Notes: generated by a model from the letters alone, not told the origin. Shown: positions 14,433 through 24,168, numbered from the stretch's first letter. The stretch: DNA of 41,615 nucleotides from CAZWEZ01 sp964632795 (GCA_964632795.1 CAZWEZ010000025.1:1-41615); one strand, 5' to 3'. A program made the numbers and translations.

Positions 14433-15896
14433 TCAGTCTTTGTCCTTGGCCGGCGCGGCGTCCGTTTCCCAGCGCACCTTAGGCACCGGCTTGGGGGCTA
14501 GCTTCTCCAGCAGGCGCTCGACGTGGGACAGGTTCTTCTCGGTGATCGCGGCCATCTTGGCGGCGCCGGTCTGGGTGTAGTGTTGGTTGGCCAGCCTGAA
14601 GGCCTCGGCGGCGTTGTTCAGGTGCTCGGCCTTGCCGGTCAGCTTGCCGAGCATGAACAGCGACGACCCCAGATTGTTCTGGACCGTCGCCCACTGGTGG
14701 GGGATCTTGTCCCGGGTCCGCACCTCGAGCACCGAGCGGCAGGCCTCGACGGCCTTTTCGAGGACCTTGGGGCTCTTCAGGTGTCCGCCCAGTTCGTGGG
14801 TGGCGAGGACGAAGTTGCTCATCACCTCGGCCCAGCGCAGCGGGGCATCGGCGCGGGTGATCACCTGCAGCGCCGACTGGAAGGAGGTCAGGGCGTGCTT
14901 GAGCACCTCGGTGTCGCCGGTCTTCACTTGCAGCCGGTAGAGGACCTGCCCCAGCCGGTTCTGAATCGCCGCCCACTCGCGCGGGAACTCCTTCCTGGTC
15001 AGGATCCTGGCGGCGGCGATGAAGGCGTCGGCCGCCTTCTCCAGGGTCTCGGGATCGTTGTCGCGTTCGGACAGCGACTGAAGGATCTCGCCCAGGTGCT
15101 TGTGGGCGATCCCCCAGTCGAGGGGATGGTCGTCGCGCGACAGGTTCTCCAACGCCTTCTGGTAGGTCTGGGCCGCCGAGTGCAGGAGGTCGGTGCCCCC
15201 CCGGACGCCGGCCAGCGTGGTCATGGCGTTGGCGAAACAGACCTGGATGGCGGCCCGCTCCCGCGTCGTCAGGTCGACCGGCAGGGCCTTGACCGCCGGC
15301 ATGGCGGCGGACAGGGCGTTTGAGATCCCCTCGATCAGGCGGCGTCTCTTCTCCTCGCTGCGGGGTACCGTCGCGGCCAGGCTCACGGCGAGCAGGATGG
15401 GGGCGTACTCGGGGCCGAAGTCGACTGGAAGGTTGAGGGTGGTGAAGGGGTTGAACGCCCCCGGCCGGTCCTCGGCGTCGGCCAGCGCCGGGATGAACCG
15501 CAGGTGCAGGGTGGTTCCCGGGGCCGGCACCTCGCCCCAGATCAACAGGTCGGCGTCGGCCGCGGCCAGCCACTTGCGGGCGGTCGCCTCCGCCCTCGCC
15601 ATGTGCTCGACCGGATTCCCGATGGGGCTCAACTCGAGGGTCTTGTTGAGGGGCCGGGCCTTGACGCCTTTCCCCTTGTCCAGGGAGGCGGCCACCTGAC
15701 GGCTGTAGTCGATGGCGGGCGCCGCCTGTTCGGACTCGACGACCAGCCGGGCGATTCGAATCTGGATGGGCCCGGCCCGCGACCCACGGGCGAAACCGAA
15801 CAACCGGCTCAGCAGCCCGGGCTGGGCATTCCCGCGCCGGGAGGGGGCCGTCACGGCGCCGTCGGTGTCTTGGGGTTGTCGCACCGGCTTTCCCAT
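14433..15896 (-). CDS. TPR-repeat protein (paralogue of 1248-2630)
   Basis: The protein has 487 residues from the ATG at 15896. It has an N-terminal domain with IQIRIARLV and ARKWLAAADADLLIWGEVPA, then a 'LRFIPALADAEDRPGAFNP' block. All are matched in the paralogue at 1248-2630 (ARKWLTAAKAEILLWGEV, LRFLTAVADAEGKPGTF). The C-terminal half carries TPR-like repeats (DWGIAHKHLGEILQSL, WAAIQNRLGQVLYRL, WAEVMSNFVLATHELG, WATVQNNLGSSLFML). It is probably a scaffold or sensor; the N-terminal alpha/beta domain resembles those found with TolB-like segments in cyclase-linked TPR proteins (uncertain). The start lies 3 bp from the divergent DUF123 start, so one of the two starts is probably further in. 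Confidence 0.75.
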   Translation of the reverse strand: MGKPVRQPQDTDGAVTAPSRRGNAQPGLLSRLFGFARGSRAGPIQIRIARLVVESEQAAPAIDYSRQVAASLDKGKGVKARPLNKTLELSPIGNPVEHMARAEATARKWLAAADADLLIWGEVPAPGTTLHLRFIPALADAEDRPGAFNPFTTLNLPVDFGPEYAPILLAVSLAATVPRSEEKRRRLIEGISNALSAAMPAVKALPVDLTTRERAAIQVCFANAMTTLAGVRGGTDLLHSAAQTYQKALENLSRDDHPLDWGIAHKHLGEILQSLSERDNDPETLEKAADAFIAAARILTRKEFPREWAAIQNRLGQVLYRLQVKTGDTEVLKHALTSFQSALQVITRADAPLRWAEVMSNFVLATHELGGHLKSPKVLEKAVEACRSVLEVRTRDKIPHQWATVQNNLGSSLFMLGKLTGKAEHLNNAAEAFRLANQHYTQTGAAKMAAITEKNLSHVERLLEKLAPKPVPKVRWETDAAPAKDKD

Positions 15897-15899
15897 GGC

Positions 15900-16436
15900 A
15901 TGTCTTCCGTCATGTTGCCTGTCGCCATCAGCCGGGTCAATGGAGACAATGGCGCCGCCGGCGCGGAGTCCCTGCCAGGCGGCCCCGGGGCCTACGGCCT
16001 GATCGTCCGCGTGGCGCGGCCGCTGCGGCCGGCGATCCCGGCCCTCGGTGGCGTCCTGCTGCCCGTCGGGCGCTACCTCTATGCCGGCAGCGCCAACGGC
16101 CCGGGAGGCATCCGCGCCCGGGTGCGGCGCCACCTCGGGGCCGACAAGGCGCTGCGCTGGCATGTCGACGTCCTGACCGACGCCTTCGGGGTGGAGCTGG
16201 TGATCGTCCTGCCAGGGGGCGCCGAGTGCTCCCTGGTCGAAGCGGTGCGCGCGTGGCCGGAGGTGACGGTGCCGGCGCCCGGCTTCGGCAGCTCCGATTG
16301 CCGCCGCTGCCCGGCCCACCTGCTGCGCCTGCCCGACGGCGCGACCCTCGCCGACCTCGCCGCCCCCCGACGGCTGGCTGCCATCGCCGAGGCCTCGGGG
16401 GCGGCGCGGGTGCTCGCCTGGCGGCCCCCTGAATAA
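15900..16436 (+). CDS. DUF123 (GIY-YIG-related) protein
   Basis: The 178-residue protein contains the DUF123 signature: GPGAYGLIVRVARPL, then GRYLYAGSANGPGGIRARVR, HLGADKALRWHVDVL and PAPGFGSSDCRRCPAHL. DUF123 proteins are short and related to GIY-YIG nucleases (the G-AY and YAGSA blocks). They have been proposed as nucleases, but the biological role is unclear. The three cysteines in the SSDCRRCPAH part and an earlier GAECSL suggest metal binding, as in relatives. An ATG at 15912 is an alternative start. The stop codon is inside the left arm of the P3 palindrome. Confidence 0.8.
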   Translation: MSSVMLPVAISRVNGDNGAAGAESLPGGPGAYGLIVRVARPLRPAIPALGGVLLPVGRYLYAGSANGPGGIRARVRRHLGADKALRWHVDVLTDAFGVELVIVLPGGAECSLVEAVRAWPEVTVPAPGFGSSDCRRCPAHLLRLPDGATLADLAAPRRLAAIAEASGAARVLAWRPPE

Positions 16437-16564
16437 TGGTGACAGTATATAGTTTTTAATTAATTGGTGACTGTATATAGTTTTTTCGCGGCTTAACCCG
16501 CCGCAGAAAAACTACAGTCACCAATTAATTAAAAACTATATACTGTCACCATTATTCAGGGGGC
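16424..16564. repeat. Family P palindrome P3, nested, between convergent genes
   Basis: The outer arms begin GCCCCCTGAATAATGGTGAC and match their right-hand partners perfectly through GTATATAGTTTTTAATTAATTG; a second GGTGACTGTATATAG unit lies inside. The inner right arm lacks four bases (TATA), so the centre is imperfect. The palindrome includes the TAA stop of the DUF123 gene on the left and reaches the end of the GH65 gene on the right, and could work as a bidirectional terminator. Confidence 0.85.
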
Positions 16565-18954
16565 TACAGCTTGAACTCGCGGCTGTAGCCGGGCTTGAGG
16601 TAGTAGATCTTGTCGCCGACCCCGACCCGCACCATGTCCGGGCCCTCGGGGCGCGGCGAGATGACCAGCTTGCCGGTGGTCAGCTTGACGTCCAGCCACA
16701 TCCCGCGGAACCGCATGTGGACCGCCAGGCCGTCCAGCTTCTCGGGCAGCAGGGGGTTGAAGAACAGCACCTCGTCGCGGATCTCGACCCCCATGAAGCC
16801 GCGCTGGACCAGGTCCACGGTGCCGGCCATGACGCCCAGGTGGATGCCCTCGGCGGTGGTCCCGCCCTGGATGTCGTAGATGTCGCTTTCCAGGGCCTGG
16901 CGGAACATCTTCCACGAGTTTGTGGGATCGTAGCGGGCCATGATCGCCGAGTGGACGACGCTCGAAAGCGTCGAGCCGTGGGAGGTCCGCTTGGCGTAAT
17001 AGTCGATGTTCCTGGAGCCCATCTTGTCGTCGAAGGGATAGCTCAGGTGGCTGAAGATGGCGCGCAGTCCCTCCTCGGAGAACAGGTAGAACAGCATCAG
17101 CACGTCGGCCTGCTTGGCCAGCTTGTAACGGTTGGCGGTATCGCCCTCGGCCTCGAGGATGCGGTCGAGGCGGTGGATGTCGCCGTACTTCTTGCGGTAG
17201 GCCTTCCAGTCCAGCTCCTCCAGGTTCTCGTAGCCCTCGAACTGGCTGATGATGCCGTCGTCGTGGAAGGGCACGAACATCTTGCAACTCATGTCGGCCC
17301 ACACCGAGATCTCCTCGTCGCCGAGCTGCAGGGACTCGCGCAGCTCCTGGCGGCGGTAGCCGAGCAGGTCGTCCAGCGCCTTGAGCGCGACGTCCATGAT
17401 CCAAGCCACCATGACGTTGGTGTAGGCGTTGTTGTTGAGCCCCGGCTCCGGCGATCCGGGGTACTTCTCGTGGTATTCGTCGGGGCCCATCACACCGTGG
17501 ATCTCGTAGCGGTCGCGCTCCGGGTTGTAGTGGGCGATCGAGGCCCAGAAGCGGGCGATCTCGAGCAGCATCTCGGTGCCGTAGATCGACATGAAGGCGC
17601 GGCTGCCGGTGGACTGGAAGTACTGCCAGATGTTGTAGGCGATGGCCGCGTTGACGTGGCGCTGGCGGTGGCTGAGGTCGGGCAGCCAGCGCCCCGACTT
17701 GGGGTTGAGGTGGACCACCTGGGTTTCCTCGCGGCCGTTGGAGCCGCTCTGCCAGGGGAACATGGCGCCCCGGAAACCGGCCTCGGCGGCCATGGCGCGG
17801 GCCTCGTCCAGGCGCCGGAAACGGTAGCGCAGCAGGGTGTAGGTGATCGCCGGGGTGCGGAAGTTGAGGAACGGGAAGATGTACAGTTCGTCCCAGAAGA
17901 TGTGGCCCCGGTAGGCCTCGCCGTGGAGCCCGCGGGCCGGTACCCCGGCGTCCAGCTCGATGGTGTTGGGCGACACCGTCTGGGCAAGGTGGAAGATGTG
18001 CACCCGGAGCGCCAGCTGGGTGCTCCGCTGGCGTTCGAGCTGGATGTCGCAGCGCCGCCAGGTCTGGTCCCACAGCAGCATGTGGCCGTGGAGCAGGTCG
18101 CTGAAGGTGCCGGCGCGGACGATCGCCGTCCTGGCCTCGATGCACGGTTCGCTGATGCCGTCGTCCCGCGAGCTGTAGAAGGACACCACCTTCTCGATAC
18201 GGACCGGGTCTTCCCGGGCGATGTCGAAGGTCAGGTCCTCCTGGGCGTATCCTTTATTGTGTAGGATGCGCCGCTTGGCGGGAATCTCCTCGCCGTCCTG
18301 GTAGAGGTGGGTGCGGGCCGCCTCGGCGACCTGGATGCGCGATTGCGAGGTCTGGACCAGCAGGTAGATCCCGTCGTTCCCGGCGCGCCCCGACTCGATG
18401 GGCTCCAGGTGCCGGCCGTCGAGTTCGCGGTAGCGCTTGACGCCCCAGTTGGTGACCCGGCCGTCGAGCGCCGAGCGGACCTGGACGGTGCCCGACCAGT
18501 TCTTGGCGGTCAGCGTCCATTCGATGGCCGCCAGGTGCTGCTTGTCCATGTTGACCAGGCGGCGGCTGGCCAGCGAGGTCTCGCGGCCCTGCTTGTCGCG
18601 GAAGCGCAGCGTGCGGCGCAGCACCCCGCGTTTGACGTTGAGCTCCTGGCGGTAGAACTGGACCTCCACCTTGCGGACGTCGAACCACGGGCCGCCGTCG
18701 ATGCGGAACGTCAGGGGCAGCCAGTTGGGCATGTTGACCAGGTCTTCGTTCTCAACCATCCGCCCGGCGACCTCGGTGGTCAGCCGGTTGTAGCCGCCGG
18801 CCATGTAGGTCCCGGGGTAGTGGACGTCGTCGGCCTTGGCCCATTCGCAGGCGCCCCGGGTGCAGAAGTAGCCATTGCCCAGCGTGCACAGGGATTCGCG
18901 CAGGCCCTCTCCCTCGGGGTCGAAACCTTCGTAAACCAGTCTCCATGTCGGCAT
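16564..18954 (-). CDS. Glycoside hydrolase family 65 disaccharide phosphorylase (trehalose/maltose/kojibiose type)
   Basis: The 796-residue GH65 enzyme has the N-terminal beta-sandwich (about 1-270), then the (alpha/alpha)6 barrel with GEAYRGHIFWDELYIFPF (about 345-362). The catalytic acid is in VMGPDEYHEKYPG (E493), LNNNAYTNVM follows, and the phosphate-binding block is AKRTSHGSTLS. GH65 phosphorylases split an alpha-glucoside with phosphate and yield beta-glucose-1-phosphate. The genes upstream on the same strand, a beta-phosphoglucomutase and a trehalose-6-phosphate phosphatase, point to trehalose (or trehalose-6-phosphate) as substrate, but maltose or kojibiose cannot be excluded. The start at 18954 has no Shine-Dalgarno sequence; the family Q repeat lies immediately upstream. 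Confidence 0.85.
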   Translation of the reverse strand: MPTWRLVYEGFDPEGEGLRESLCTLGNGYFCTRGACEWAKADDVHYPGTYMAGGYNRLTTEVAGRMVENEDLVNMPNWLPLTFRIDGGPWFDVRKVEVQFYRQELNVKRGVLRRTLRFRDKQGRETSLASRRLVNMDKQHLAAIEWTLTAKNWSGTVQVRSALDGRVTNWGVKRYRELDGRHLEPIESGRAGNDGIYLLVQTSQSRIQVAEAARTHLYQDGEEIPAKRRILHNKGYAQEDLTFDIAREDPVRIEKVVSFYSSRDDGISEPCIEARTAIVRAGTFSDLLHGHMLLWDQTWRRCDIQLERQRSTQLALRVHIFHLAQTVSPNTIELDAGVPARGLHGEAYRGHIFWDELYIFPFLNFRTPAITYTLLRYRFRRLDEARAMAAEAGFRGAMFPWQSGSNGREETQVVHLNPKSGRWLPDLSHRQRHVNAAIAYNIWQYFQSTGSRAFMSIYGTEMLLEIARFWASIAHYNPERDRYEIHGVMGPDEYHEKYPGSPEPGLNNNAYTNVMVAWIMDVALKALDDLLGYRRQELRESLQLGDEEISVWADMSCKMFVPFHDDGIISQFEGYENLEELDWKAYRKKYGDIHRLDRILEAEGDTANRYKLAKQADVLMLFYLFSEEGLRAIFSHLSYPFDDKMGSRNIDYYAKRTSHGSTLSSVVHSAIMARYDPTNSWKMFRQALESDIYDIQGGTTAEGIHLGVMAGTVDLVQRGFMGVEIRDEVLFFNPLLPEKLDGLAVHMRFRGMWLDVKLTTGKLVISPRPEGPDMVRVGVGDKIYYLKPGYSREFKL

Positions 18955-18958
18955 GGCG

Positions 18959-19225
18959 TTATACCAAGGAGTGATGATAATGACCCATGGAGATCGCGCC
19001 CGCGCCCCGTCGGGTAGGAGGCACGTTGCAGGCAATGCGGCGCATTGTCAAGGCGTGCCGACGCCCTCCGACGGGGCGCGGGCGCGACCGAAACGGCGGC
19101 TTTCCAAGGCTTTCGGACAGCGTCGCGCCCGCCTTCCGATGCCCCGCATCGCCGCGGCGAGCGCTCCTAACCGAAAGCCTTGGAAAGTCGTCTCCATGGG
19201 TCATTATCATCTCTCCTTGGTATTA
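18959..19225. repeat. Family Q palindromic element Q3 with two nested hairpins
   Basis: The outer arms (TATACCAAGGAGTGATGATA and partner ending at about 19223) match over about 33 bp with few mismatches. Inside are two perfect hairpins: 18994-19013 with 19068-19087 (20 bp) and 19100-19116 with 19171-19187 (17 bp). The second carries the CTTTCCAAGGCTTTCGG block seen at the window start. It separates otsB from the GH65 gene on the same strand. Confidence 0.85.
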
Positions 19226-19233
19226 GCCTTTCC

Positions 19234-20040
<807 letters not shown>

Positions 20041-20054
20041 GGGCCTCTCCTCGG

Positions 20055-20810
20055 TCAGGCTCTGAGTTCTCCCAGGTCGGCGACCACAATGTCGGCGCCG
20101 TTCTCCTTCAGCACCTCGGCCTCGCCGGTGCGGTCGACCCCGACGACCAGCCCGAAACCGCCGGCGCGCCCGGCCTGGACCCCGGAGATGGCGTCCTCGA
20201 CCACCACCGCGCGCGCCGCCTCGACGCCGAGGCGCTCGGCCGCCGCCAGGTAGGTATCGGGACGGGGCTTGCCCTCGAGGCGCAGTTCGGCGGCGTGGGT
20301 GCCGTCGAAGCGCAGATCGAACAGCTCGGCGATGCCGGCAACCTCGAGCACCTTTTCGCAGTTCTTGGACGACGACACCACGGCGATTCGCATGCCCTTG
20401 GCCCTGAGCGCCCGGATCAACGCCAGCGAGGTCTCGAAGACCTCGACTCCGTGTTCGTCCAGGTGGCGGTTGAAGTAGCGGTTCTTGCGGTTGCCGAGCC
20501 CGCACACGGTCTCGGCGTCTTGCGGGTCGCCGGCCTCGCCGAAGGGGAGCGCGATGTCGCGGGATTCGAGGAAGCTGCGGATGCCTTGGTAGCGGGGCTT
20601 GCCGTCCACGTAGCGGAGGTAGTCGTCCTCGGTGAAGGGGCGGAACGGCGAGCCCTGGCCTTCGGCGACGGTGGCCAGGTAGTCGTCGAACAGCCGCTTC
20701 CAGGCCGCCGAGTGGACCTTGGCGGTGGCCGTCACCACGCCGTCCAGGTCGAACAGCACGGCGTCGAAATCGTCGACGGAAAGGACGCGGCCGGCGGCGG
20801 ACACTGTCAT
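20055..20810 (-). CDS. pgmB: Beta-phosphoglucomutase family HAD protein
   Basis: The 251-residue protein has the nucleophile motif AVLFDLDGVVTATAKVH (D21, D23), the cap with YLRYVDGKPRYQGIRSFL, VVSSSKN, GKPRPDTYLAAA and VVVEDAISGVQAG. The DGKPR..G..SFL cap is the usual sign of beta-PGM-like enzymes linked with GH65 phosphorylases. The enzyme isomerises beta-glucose-1-phosphate to glucose-6-phosphate, feeding phosphorolysis products to glycolysis. It is first in the minus-strand group pgmB-otsB-(Q3)-GH65. The adjacent upstream region (20811-20895) is the divergent promoter space shared with the radical SAM gene. Confidence 0.88.
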   Translation of the reverse strand: MTVSAAGRVLSVDDFDAVLFDLDGVVTATAKVHSAAWKRLFDDYLATVAEGQGSPFRPFTEDDYLRYVDGKPRYQGIRSFLESRDIALPFGEAGDPQDAETVCGLGNRKNRYFNRHLDEHGVEVFETSLALIRALRAKGMRIAVVSSSKNCEKVLEVAGIAELFDLRFDGTHAAELRLEGKPRPDTYLAAAERLGVEAARAVVVEDAISGVQAGRAGGFGLVVGVDRTGEAEVLKENGADIVVADLGELRA

Positions 20811-20895
20811 CCGTGAAATCCTCGAACCCTACTCTATTAACTACCGGCAAGTGCTTGCCATTTAAAGCCAAATCCACGACACTGGATTGGCCCCC

Positions 20896-21774
20896 ATGCT
20901 CGCCTACGACATGCCCCTCTACCGGCCGCCCTCGGAAGGCGCCAACCTGATCATCCAGGCGACGCTGGGCTGTTCGTTCAACGGCTGCACCTTCTGCTCG
21001 ATGTACAAGGACAAGCGGTTCCGGGCCCGGCCGCTGGACGACGTCTTCGCCGACATCGCGGCGGCAGCCCAAGAGCGGCCCGAGGCGCACCGGGTGTTCC
21101 TCGCCGACGGCGACGCCCTGGTCCTGCCGAGCGCCGACCTGGCGGCCATCCTGGAGCGGCTGAAGGCGACCTTCCCCGCCCTCCAGCGGGTGTCGTCCTA
21201 CGCCACCCCGATCAACCTGGCGCGCAAGACGGTGGCCGAGCTCGAGGACCTGAGGCGGCGCAAGCTGAGCCTGCTCTATGTGGGCATCGAATCGGGATCC
21301 CCCGACATCCTGCGCCGGATCCGCAAGGGGGCGACCGTCAAGTCCATGACCCGGGCCCTGGAGCGGGCCGCCGAGGCCGGCCTCAAGGTGTCGGCGACGG
21401 TGGTCCTCGGGCTCGGCGGGCGGGAGCGCTGGAGCGACCACGTCGAAGGCACGGCGGCCCTCGTCAACCGGGTGCCGCCGACCTACCTGTCGACCCTCCA
21501 GTTGAGCCTCGAGGCCGGCGTCGTCGAACGCTTCCTGGACAAGTTCGGCGAACCCTTCCGGGGCCAGGACGACGACGCCATCCTGGCCGAGCAGGAATAC
21601 CTGATCTCGCTGCTGGATCCGCCCAAGCCGGTGATCTTCCGCTCCAACCACGCCTCCAACTGTCTGCCCCTGGCCGGCACCCTGCCCCGTGACCGCGAAC
21701 GGCTGCTGGCCGAGATCGCCGCCGCGCGGCGCGGCGGCCTGGGGCTGCGGCCCCGGTTCCTGCGCTCCCTGTGA
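20896..21774 (+). CDS. Radical SAM protein with CX4CX2C cluster motif
   Basis: The 292-residue protein has GCSFNGCTFCSMYKDKRF (about residues 26-43), a CX4CX2C form of the [4Fe-4S]-binding site known in one radical SAM subgroup (GCPHNRCTFC-type), in place of the usual CX3CX2C. Further blocks are VFLADGDALVLP, VSSYATPINL, LLYVGIESGSPDILRRIRKG, TVVLGLGGRERW and FRSNHASNCLPLAGTL. It has no B12-binding domain. Members of this subgroup are unassigned or linked to anaerobic cofactor or tetrapyrrole steps; no function is claimed here. It stands alone between pgmB and the MscS operon. The ATG at 20896 is chosen over a TTG 9 nt upstream. Confidence 0.8.
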   Translation: MLAYDMPLYRPPSEGANLIIQATLGCSFNGCTFCSMYKDKRFRARPLDDVFADIAAAAQERPEAHRVFLADGDALVLPSADLAAILERLKATFPALQRVSSYATPINLARKTVAELEDLRRRKLSLLYVGIESGSPDILRRIRKGATVKSMTRALERAAEAGLKVSATVVLGLGGRERWSDHVEGTAALVNRVPPTYLSTLQLSLEAGVVERFLDKFGEPFRGQDDDAILAEQEYLISLLDPPKPVIFRSNHASNCLPLAGTLPRDRERLLAEIAAARRGGLGLRPRFLRSL

Positions 21775-21873
21775 ACGGCGCCGGCAAGGGCTTCCCGATC
21801 TCCGATCAAAGGGTGTGACAGTTCGCCTTGCGGCGGCTAATCTCGCCGCCCGCTCGGGGATCACCGGGATTCG

Positions 21874-24168
21874 ATGGTGGACATGGGTGCGATCAGGTTG
21901 CTGAGAAGACTGGGCGCGGTGGCGGCCCTCGTCCTGGCGTGCCTGCTGGCGGCGCCGGCTACGGCCCAGGACACCGACGTCGACCGCTTGGAGGCGCTGG
22001 CCGCCGACATCGAGGACGAGGCCAAGCGCAAGGAACTGGTCGGCCACATCCGGGCCCTGATCGCGGTCCGCCGGGGGCTCGTCGAGGAGGCCCCCGTGGA
22101 GAGCCTCGGCGCCCGCTTCATCGCCACCCTGTCGGACAACGTGCGCGAGACCAGCAGCCAGCTGCTGAGCGCCGCGGAGACGCTCAGCGACCTGCCGGCG
22201 CTGGGCCGCTGGCTCCGTGACCAGGCCGGCGATGCGGACGCCCGCGGCCTGTTGTTGGGGCTGCTGGTCAAGCTGGGCTTGATCCTCGCCGCCGGGATCG
22301 CCGGCGAACGCCTGAGCGGCTTCCTGCTTTCGCGCCCGCGCCGCGCCCTGGAGGGCCGCGAGGCCGAGACCCTGATGGTGCGGGTGCCGCTGTTGGCGGC
22401 GCGCACGGTGCTCGACGTGATCCCGGTCGCGGTGTTCGCCGGCGCCGCCTATGCGGTGGTGGCGCTGACCCGGCCCGAGCCCGCCGTCCACGTGGTGGTG
22501 CTGACCTTCATCAACGCCTACCTGATCGCCCGCGCCATCCTGGTCGCGGTGCGCATGCTGCTGGTCCCGGCGGCGCCCAACCTCAGGGTGCTGGCGCTGA
22601 GCGGGGAGACCGCCAACTACCTGTTCATCTGGTGCCGGCGGCTGACCACGGTGAGCGTGTTCGGCTACTTCCTGGCCGAGGCGGCGTTGCTGCTGGGGCT
22701 GCCGGCGGGCGGCCACGCCACCCTGTTGCGGCTGCTCGGGTTGCTGGTCATGGGCATGGCGATCCTCTTCATCCAGCAGAACCGGGTGGCGGTCGCCGCC
22801 TGGATCCGGGGTGCGGACGCGGCGGACGGCGAAGACGCCGGGGCGCTGTTGGGATTGCGCGGCCTGCGCCGGCGGTTCGCCGACATCTGGCACGTGCTGG
22901 CGATCCTCTACGCCATCGGCATGTACGCGGTGTGGGCGCTGGACATCGAAGGCGGCTTCGAGTTCCTGTTGCGGGCCACCGTGGTCTCGGCGGTGATCCT
23001 GGCGGCGGCCCGGCTGGCGGCGGTGCTGCTGGGCCGGGGCATCGAGCGGGGGTTCGCGGTCGGCGACGACGTCAAGGCCCGGTTCCCGACCATCGAGGAG
23101 CGCGCCAACCGCTACCTGCCGGTCCTCCACATGGTGTTGAGGACGGTGGTCTACGTGCTGGCCGCGCTGGCCCTGTTCCAGGCCTGGGGGATCGACGTCT
23201 TCGGCTGGCTGGAGACGCCGTTCGGGCTGCGCCTGACCCACGGCGCGTTCTCCATCGCCGCCATCCTGGTCCTCGCCCTGGTGGTGTGGGAGGCGATCAA
23301 CTCGGCGGTCGAGCACTACCTCAACAAGACCGACGCCGAGGGCAACGTCATCGAGCGCAGCGCCCGCGCCCGGACCCTGCTGCCGTTGATACGCAACGCG
23401 GTGCTGGTGGTGCTGGCGGTGCTGGTGACGCTGATCGTGCTGTCGGAGCTGGGGATCAACATCGCGCCGCTGCTGGCCGGCGCCGGGGTGGTCGGCCTGG
23501 CCGTCGGCTTCGGCGCCCAGAAGCTGGTCCAGGACGTGATCACCGGCGCCTTCATCCTGTTCGAGGACGCCATCTCGGTGGGCGACGTGGTCGCCGTCGC
23601 CGGCCACGCCGGGATCGTCGAGGCGCTGTCGATCCGCTCGATCCGGCTCCGCGACCTGTCGGGCAGCGTCTACACCATCCCCTTCAGCTCGGTCGATACC
23701 GTCACCAACATGACCAAGGACTTCTCCTACGCCGTGCTCGAGGTCGGGGTGGCCTACCGCGAGGACACCGACCGGGTCACCGAGGTGCTCGAGGAGATCG
23801 GCGCCGGGATGCAGGAAGACCCGGCGTTCGGGCCCTTGATCCTGGAGCCGTTGCAGGTGCTCGGCGTCGATCGGCTGGGCGATTCGGCGGTGGTCATCAA
23901 GGTCCGCTTCAAGACCGCGCCGATCCAACAGTGGGGGATCCGCCGCGAGTTCAACCGCCGCATGAAGAAACGCTTCGACGAGCTTGGAATCGAAATCCCC
24001 TTCCCCCACACCACGCTCTATTTCGGCGAGGACAAGACGGGCCGGGCGCCCCCGGCGCGGGTCGTTTCCGAGACCCCACACCCGGCCCCCGCGGCGCCCG
24101 TCCTCGCCGCCCACGCCCCCGGCGCGCCGGCGGCCCGAGGCGAACCGCCCGACGACGACGGGGAATAG
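21874..24168 (+). CDS. MscS-family mechanosensitive channel
   Basis: The 764-residue membrane protein has an N-terminal signal peptide (ALVLACLLAAPATAQ), a periplasmic helical part (about 35-120) and many membrane helices (about 130-500). The MscS core follows: LSELGINIAPLLAGAGVVGL, GFGAQKLVQDVITGAFILFE, the beta domain (ISVGDVVAVAGHAGIVEALS) and the C-terminal alpha/beta domain through RREFNRRMKKRFDELGIEIP. The Pro/Ala-rich tail is an extension. It protects against osmotic down-shock by opening under membrane tension. It is the first gene of a group of four with short gaps (5 and 17 bp, then an overlap). ATG at 21883 is an alternative start. Confidence 0.9.
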   Translation: MVDMGAIRLLRRLGAVAALVLACLLAAPATAQDTDVDRLEALAADIEDEAKRKELVGHIRALIAVRRGLVEEAPVESLGARFIATLSDNVRETSSQLLSAAETLSDLPALGRWLRDQAGDADARGLLLGLLVKLGLILAAGIAGERLSGFLLSRPRRALEGREAETLMVRVPLLAARTVLDVIPVAVFAGAAYAVVALTRPEPAVHVVVLTFINAYLIARAILVAVRMLLVPAAPNLRVLALSGETANYLFIWCRRLTTVSVFGYFLAEAALLLGLPAGGHATLLRLLGLLVMGMAILFIQQNRVAVAAWIRGADAADGEDAGALLGLRGLRRRFADIWHVLAILYAIGMYAVWALDIEGGFEFLLRATVVSAVILAAARLAAVLLGRGIERGFAVGDDVKARFPTIEERANRYLPVLHMVLRTVVYVLAALALFQAWGIDVFGWLETPFGLRLTHGAFSIAAILVLALVVWEAINSAVEHYLNKTDAEGNVIERSARARTLLPLIRNAVLVVLAVLVTLIVLSELGINIAPLLAGAGVVGLAVGFGAQKLVQDVITGAFILFEDAISVGDVVAVAGHAGIVEALSIRSIRLRDLSGSVYTIPFSSVDTVTNMTKDFSYAVLEVGVAYREDTDRVTEVLEEIGAGMQEDPAFGPLILEPLQVLGVDRLGDSAVVIKVRFKTAPIQQWGIRREFNRRMKKRFDELGIEIPFPHTTLYFGEDKTGRAPPARVVSETPHPAPAAPVLAAHAPGAPAARGEPPDDDGE

